From NCBI GenBank assembly GCA_964495595.1, contig CAZBWH010000040.1:1-27541 (forward strand): a stretch of 27,541 bases of DNA, given 5' to 3'. The notes under the pieces are model-generated. The model did not search any database. It saw only the letters and a list, made by a program, of their open reading frames with translations, and was not told the DNA's origin. A program made the position numbers and the translations under genes. Each line of letters starts with the position of its first letter. The first letter of the stretch is position 1. This document shows, piece after piece, positions 23,775 through 27,541 of the stretch. Origin of the DNA: CALMFQ01 sp964495595 (lineage in GTDB: Bacteria; Pseudomonadota; Gammaproteobacteria; Burkholderiales; SCOH01).

Positions 23775-23798
23775 GGCAAGCCGCTGCGGCGGCTTGCC
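23775..23798. terminator. Hairpin between the dodecin gene and HMG-CoA lyase
   Basis: A perfect 10-bp stem, GGCAAGCCGC / GCGGCTTGCC, has a 4-nt loop and sits between the convergent genes, ten bases past the dodecin stop. There is no T-run on either side, so it may work on both strands but weakly. Confidence 0.55.
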
Positions 23799-23811
23799 TG
23801 GTGGAAGATCG

Positions 23812-24732
23812 TCAGCACGGCTGCTGGCCGATACGCCTGGCGAGCATTGCCCGCGTTACTTTGGACGCCGGGGGCCGTTTGAGGTGGTCGCAGATAAACG
23901 CGGCAGCATCGACCAGCTTGTCCAGATCGATGCCGGTGTCGCGCCCCATGCCGTGCAGCATGTACACCACGTCTTCGGTGGCCACGTTGCCGGCTGCTCC
24001 CTTGGCATACGGGCAGCCTCCCAGCCCGCTGATCGAACTGTCAATGATCGCAATGCCCTGTTCCATCACTGCGTAGATATTGGCCAGCGCCTGGCCGAAT
24101 GTGTCATGAAAATGCACCGCGAGCTTTTTGATCGGCACGTTGCGCCCCACGGCGTCGATCAGCTTGCGTGCGGCCAGGGGGGTACCGACGCCGATGGTAT
24201 CGCCCAGCGAGATTTCGTGACAGCCCAGCTGATGCAGGCGTAGCGCCAGCTCTGCGCTGATGGTCGGCTTGATCTCGCCTTCGTACGGGCAGCCCAGTAC
24301 GCAGGAAATGTAACCACGAACCTTGATGCCACGATCCAGCGCCCGTTCGATGATGGGCTCAAAGCGGCTGAATGATTCGTCGATGCTGCAATTGGTGTTC
24401 TTGCGGCAGAAGGTTTCGGAGGCGGCGGTAAAAAGCGCAATCTCGTCGCAATTGGCTGCCAGCGCAGCTTCGAACCCTTGCTGGTTGGGCACCAGTACCG
24501 GGTAGCTGACGCCATCCCGGCGCAGGATGCCGTGCATGATGTCGCGATGATCAGCCATCTGCGGCACCCATTTTGGGGAAACGAAAGCCGTGGCTTCGAT
24601 CACGTCCAGGCCGGCATCGGCGAGCATTTCGATCAACTGCAGCTTGATGGCGGTTGGAATGACGGCGGTTTCGTTTTGCAGTCCGTCGCGGGGGCCGACT
24701 TCGACAATCTTGATCCGGGTGGGCAAGCTCAT
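23812..24732 (-). CDS. mvaB: Hydroxymethylglutaryl-CoA lyase
   Basis: This enzyme splits HMG-CoA into acetyl-CoA and acetoacetate, the last step of leucine degradation; it is called LiuE in liu-type clusters. The 306-residue product shows a TIM-barrel start (IKIVEVGPRDGLQNE), the metal-binding VHFHDTFGQALAN segment and the lyase signature GLGGCPYAKGAAGNVATEDVVYML with its conserved Cys. The ATG at 24732 gives MSLPTRIKIVEV. It faces the dodecin gene and is divergent from a rhodanese gene. The acyl-CoA carboxylase alpha subunit, part of the same pathway, lies 2 kb away with unrelated genes between. Confidence 0.95.
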   Translation of the reverse strand: MSLPTRIKIVEVGPRDGLQNETAVIPTAIKLQLIEMLADAGLDVIEATAFVSPKWVPQMADHRDIMHGILRRDGVSYPVLVPNQQGFEAALAANCDEIALFTAASETFCRKNTNCSIDESFSRFEPIIERALDRGIKVRGYISCVLGCPYEGEIKPTISAELALRLHQLGCHEISLGDTIGVGTPLAARKLIDAVGRNVPIKKLAVHFHDTFGQALANIYAVMEQGIAIIDSSISGLGGCPYAKGAAGNVATEDVVYMLHGMGRDTGIDLDKLVDAAAFICDHLKRPPASKVTRAMLARRIGQQPC

Positions 24733-24806
24733 TTACGGTTTCCGTTTCGCTGAAAGAGGGGTCTGATTGGCGGACAGGGCTGTCATTTTAGCGCTTGCCG
24801 CCCGGC

Positions 24807-24836
24807 TTGGCAGCAGGTAACACCCTTGTGTAAGAT
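24807..24836 (+). promoter_or_regulatory. Candidate promoter for the rhodanese gene
   Basis: TTGGCA (24807-24812, 5 of 6) and TAAGAT (24831-24836, 4 of 6) are separated by 18 bp, ending about 38 bp before the rhodanese start. It is plausible for sigma-70. Confidence 0.4.
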
Positions 24837-24874
24837 CGGTCAATCGGGCGCTTGCCCATGCCGGGAGACGAATC

Positions 24875-25312
24875 ATGCCTTACTTGAAGGGTGACATGCT
24901 GCGACGGGCCAGGTCAGGGATGCTGGCCGCACTGTTGCTGGCCGTCGGCCAGCCTGGCCATGCCGTCGATCTCGATCCCAAGGCTGCCTGGCAGACTATC
25001 CAGTCTGGCGCCATGCTGATCGATGTCAGAACGCCGCAGGAGTTTGCCGCCGGCCACCTGCCAAATGCGGTCAACATCCCGTTTGAAAAGGTGGCCGCCG
25101 AACTGGCGCGGCGCAAGGTGGCCAAGGATACACCGGTGGTGCTGTATTGCCGCAGCGGGCGCCGCAGCGGCATCGCCGAAGCGGCGCTGGCCGAGGCGGG
25201 CTACCGCAAGCTATACAACGCCGGGGCCTATGTGCTGCTGGCCGAAGAAAAGCCGGCGGCCGATGTGCCGGCCAGACTGTGCAATACGTCCAGGGCGGGC
25301 GAGCCCTGTTGA
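24875..25312 (+). CDS. Periplasmic rhodanese-like protein (PspE type)
   Basis: A 145-residue single-domain sulfurtransferase with a signal peptide (about residues 1-30: MLRRARSGMLAALLLAVGQPGHA). The active loop CRSGRRSG supplies the catalytic Cys, and IDVRTPQEFAAGHLPNAVNIPF matches the rhodanese entry motif. Such proteins transfer sulfur from thiosulfate or persulfides in the periplasm. GGGAGA precedes the ATG at 24875. An alternative start at 24896 also has an AAGGG site and would give a shorter leader. It is divergent from mvaB, with a palindrome-rich gap behind it. Confidence 0.92.
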   Translation: MPYLKGDMLRRARSGMLAALLLAVGQPGHAVDLDPKAAWQTIQSGAMLIDVRTPQEFAAGHLPNAVNIPFEKVAAELARRKVAKDTPVVLYCRSGRRSGIAEAALAEAGYRKLYNAGAYVLLAEEKPAADVPARLCNTSRAGEPC

Positions 25313-25318
25313 TCAATC

Positions 25319-25391
25319 GGCCTGCAGACCGCGTCCATACTGGCCTGCAGGCCGGGCTGCAAGCCAATACCCATGCGGCCTGCAGGCCAGT
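25319..25391. repeat. Repeated CCTGCAGG palindromes behind the rhodanese gene
   Basis: GGCCTGCAGGCC occurs at 25342-25353 and 25377-25388, and a near copy (GGCCTGCAGACC) is at 25319-25330. The two perfect copies are flanked by ACT and AGT, making a 15-bp inverted repeat (25339-25353 / 25377-25391) with a 23-nt centre. It lies between convergent genes and could terminate or stabilise transcripts. Confidence 0.6.
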
Positions 25392-25394
25392 GGG

Positions 25395-25841
25395 TCAGCC
25401 TGGAATGTCGGCTTCCACCAACCTGGCCAGCAGGCTGAGCGACTCCTGCCAGCCGGTTTCGCAGGCTTCCGGCGCCAGCGCTTCGGGAATTCCCTCCTGC
25501 ACGATTTCCAGCACGGTGCGACCGTCCACTACCTGAAAGGTCACGGTGGTGATCATCTCGCCGGCGAGGGCAGGGTCGTCAAAGCGGTCGCTGTGACGGA
25601 TCTTTTCGCCCGGCACCAGCTCAAGGTATTCCCCGCCAAAGTCGATCTGTTTGCCATTGGCAAACTGGGTGAACGACATCCGGTAACGCCCGCCCACACG
25701 GGCGTCCAGCTCGTGCACCTTGCCGGTAAAGCCGTGAGGCGGCATCCACTTGACTACGGCGTCGGGATCGAGAAATGCGCGGTAGATGCGTTCGGCAGGT
25801 GCGGTGATCTTGCGGGTGAGGTGAAGGGTGTGTGTGGTCAT
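25395..25841 (-). CDS. AHSA1/SRPBCC family protein
   Basis: A 148-residue START/Bet v1-like protein of the AHSA1 type. It shows TLHLTRKITAPAERIYRAFLDPDAVVKWMPP at the start, VGGRYRMSFTQFANGKQIDFGGEYLELVPGEKIRHSDRFDD in the centre, and a C-terminal helix with GWQESLSLLARLVE. Family members bind hydrophobic ligands or act as small chaperones, and the function here is unknown. The ATG at 25841 is where the domain begins; upstream in-frame sequence is not family-like. It is convergent with the rhodanese gene and alone on its strand. Confidence 0.9.
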   Translation of the reverse strand: MTTHTLHLTRKITAPAERIYRAFLDPDAVVKWMPPHGFTGKVHELDARVGGRYRMSFTQFANGKQIDFGGEYLELVPGEKIRHSDRFDDPALAGEMITTVTFQVVDGRTVLEIVQEGIPEALAPEACETGWQESLSLLARLVEADIPG

Positions 25842-26038
25842 ACGATTTGGTCCTTGCTGATGGGCGGTAGCAACGAAAAGCACAATGCTGGATTGCATGT
25901 TAGACGCGATCCGCCCGGGTCGCCAGTGCAGGGCCTGGCAGCGTGCCGGACTTGAGGCTGATCTGCTGGAGACGCCAAGCATACGGTGCAATGCGCTACG
26001 CTGCGATTGCACCTTACCGCCATGAAACAGCCGGAGCC

Positions 26039-26563
26039 CTACGGCCTGGCTTGCTGGTCGACGACAATCAGTTTGCCGGTATCAAAGCCCAGCGCGGCCG
26101 CTTTGGCCAGCAGCCGCTGCATGACGTCCGGCGGCAGGGTGGGGGTACGGGCCAGGATCCACAGGTAAGAGCGATCCGGGCCACTGACCAGCGAATACTG
26201 ATACCCCGCCTGGTCCAGCTCAACGATGGCATAAGTGCCGAAAAACGGCCCGAAAAACGACACTTTCAGATGTCCGCGATCGGTGGCCCCGACAAAATAC
26301 GCCCGGCCCTCGGCCTGCTTCCAGGTCTTGTCTTGCGCCGAATAGCCGCGGTTGATTACCCGCACACCGCCATCCTCACGCAGACTGTAGTCGGCGCTGA
26401 CCTGGCTCAAGCCGCGTTCAAAAGAATGATCGAGCCGCGCAATTTCATACCAGCGGCCAAGATAGCGTTGCAACTGAAACGACTCTACCGGCGTGATGCC
26501 CGTCGGTAGAGCGGTGCAGCCGGCCAGCATCATGGCCAATATCCATCCCAGAAACTGCGGCAT
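26039..26563 (-). CDS. blc: Outer-membrane lipocalin (Blc type)
   Basis: A 174-residue bacterial lipocalin. The start has a lipoprotein signal peptide with lipobox LAGC (about residues 13-16), so the mature protein should be anchored at the outer membrane. The lipocalin G-x-W signature appears as YLGRWYEIARLDHSFERGLS, followed by ADYSLREDGGVRVINRGY, and ends with LAKAAALGFDTGKLIVVDQ. Blc binds lysophospholipids and helps membrane repair under stress. GGAG is 8-10 nt before the ATG at 26563. It lies downstream of the carboxylase subunit on the same strand, 211 bp away. Confidence 0.95.
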   Translation of the reverse strand: MPQFLGWILAMMLAGCTALPTGITPVESFQLQRYLGRWYEIARLDHSFERGLSQVSADYSLREDGGVRVINRGYSAQDKTWKQAEGRAYFVGATDRGHLKVSFFGPFFGTYAIVELDQAGYQYSLVSGPDRSYLWILARTPTLPPDVMQRLLAKAAALGFDTGKLIVVDQQARP

Positions 26564-26774
26564 GAAGATTCTCCTGTGTCATGGTGGGGGTCAAATGTCG
26601 CCCCTGCGCTGGGTGGGCAACTTGTTGTCCATGAGGGCGTAAGATGTTGATCGGTTGGCAATATCTGCCCACCTTACTATTGGCCTTGTATCTGCAGTCT
26701 ACTCTGCAGCCCCGCGTAAGGCCCAATGCCCACCTGTCTCGCAGCTTAATGCCTTTGCGTCACTCGCCACAACC

Positions 26775-27541
26775 TTATGCGCCATCCTCCAGCCGCAACA
26801 ACTCCACCCCTTCCGCCACCCGTTCACCCACGGTGTAGAGAATTTCCGCAACTTTGCCCTTGGCTGCCGCAACAACGCTGTGTTCCATTTTCATTGCTTC
26901 CAGCACCATCAGCGGTTGGCCGGGTTCAACGTTGTCGCCGGCTTGCACCAGTACGGCGACGACGGTGCCGGGCATGGGGGCGGTGAGGTTGTGGTTGGCT
27001 TCGCTGCTCTCCAGGCCGTCGAGCACCGGGTCGTGGATGGCCAGTGGCCAGTGTTGGCCGTCGACGTAGACGTGGCGTTCGTGGCCGAGGGCGATGACTT
27101 CGGCGTTGAATTGGCGGCCGTTGAGTTGCAAGCGGAGCTCGCCGTTGGGCAGGCGCTGGCCGTTGAATAGCAGCGCTTGGTCTTGCCATTTGCTTGAATA
27201 GCCGTCGGCGGCGAAGCCGACATTGACGCTGTGGCGCAAATCGCCGGCCAGCAGGTGGAAGGTCTGGTGATACGGCTCGTTGAGGCGCCAGCCGCTACTG
27301 CTGTGCCACGGCGAGTTGGGTTCGCTCGATGCCAGCCGGCGCCGTTCGGCGGCGGCTTGTTGTTGCAGCAAGCTATCCAGCAGCAGTGCGGCGATGGCGC
27401 TGGCCGGTGGCGTGGCGGCTGCGGGCAGCAGGTCGGCCTTGAAGCGGGCGATGAAGCGGGTGTCGACGTCGAACGCGGCAAATGCTGGGTGCGCCACCAG
27501 CCGCGCCAGAAAGTCGAGATTGGTGGTGAGGCCGACGATGC
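26775..27541 (-). CDS. liuD: Acyl-CoA carboxylase alpha subunit C-terminus, probably 3-methylcrotonyl-CoA carboxylase (partial)
   Basis: Only the last roughly 255 residues are inside the window; the biotin carboxylase part runs off the right edge. The visible part begins IVGLTTNLDFLARLVAHPAFAAFDVDTRFI, typical for the region between carboxylase and biotin domains in MccA/LiuD and PccA. Near the end are LTAPMPGTVVAVLV and EAMKMEHSV, whose Lys carries biotin. The probable 3-methylcrotonyl-CoA substrate is inferred from the HMG-CoA lyase gene nearby; propionyl-CoA or geranyl-CoA carboxylase are possible alternatives. The reading frame runs to the edge without a stop. Confidence 0.85.
   Translation of the reverse strand, partial: IVGLTTNLDFLARLVAHPAFAAFDVDTRFIARFKADLLPAAATPPASAIAALLLDSLLQQQAAAERRRLASSEPNSPWHSSSGWRLNEPYHQTFHLLAGDLRHSVNVGFAADGYSSKWQDQALLFNGQRLPNGELRLQLNGRQFNAEVIALGHERHVYVDGQHWPLAIHDPVLDGLESSEANHNLTAPMPGTVVAVLVQAGDNVEPGQPLMVLEAMKMEHSVVAAAKGKVAEILYTVGERVAEGVELLRLEDGA

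Noticed and set aside
26644..27170. Plus-strand frames overlapping the end of the carboxylase subunit
   Set aside because: They run antisense to the biotin-binding domain, which is certain.

Overview
The window looks like a chromosomal segment of a betaproteobacterium, most likely in or near the Neisseriales/Chromobacteriaceae. Support comes from the GuaA, SmpB, RatA and RNase PH sequences, a moderately GC-rich composition, and the combination of kinase, PP2C and rph genes beside yicC. The placement rests on protein resemblance recalled from known families, not on a search.

Positions 1-3200: guaA and smpB on the minus strand, then ratA-rnfH on the plus strand, diverging from smpB across a short palindromic promoter region. 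guaA is broken by a 10-N assembly gap that is probably too short. Positions 3161-5537: a small unknown gene with an excisionase/MerR-like fold and an Arg-rich tail, an AT-rich gene-free stretch, and a membrane diguanylate cyclase. Positions 5496-7790: a bidirectional terminator, an RhlE-like DEAD-box helicase with a probable long leader, and a regulatory region with repeated near-palindromes. Positions 7791-14759 (plus strand): a Rieske oxygenase, an EamA transporter, a SpoIIAA/STAS-like protein, two paralogous large proteins ending in a PilZ-like domain, and a cation diffusion facilitator. Positions 14800-17508 (minus strand): a probable operon of Ser/Thr kinase, PP2C phosphatase and RNase PH. 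yicC diverges from it.

Positions 18660-22654 are the accessory part. Right after the yicC terminator lie repeats resembling integrase arm sites, a truncated and stop-interrupted P4-type integrase start, and a MazE/MazF-type toxin-antitoxin pair. Convergent to that pair is a two-gene operon on the minus strand encoding a MotA/ExbB-like channel with a roughly 490-residue helical tail and an OmpA/MotB-like partner. That pair has the architecture of ZorA and ZorB of Zorya anti-phage defence, but no zorC, zorD or zorE is present. It is the best candidate in the window for an under-described system.

Positions 22655-23765: a three-gene plus-strand set of unknown HTH regulator, STAS protein and dodecin, divergent from the ZorAB-like pair. 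Positions 23812-27541: HMG-CoA lyase and the biotin-carrying end of an acyl-CoA carboxylase alpha subunit (probably 3-methylcrotonyl-CoA carboxylase). Both belong to leucine catabolism, and they are separated by a periplasmic rhodanese, an AHSA1/SRPBCC protein and a Blc-type lipocalin. No rRNA, tRNA or CRISPR array was recognised.
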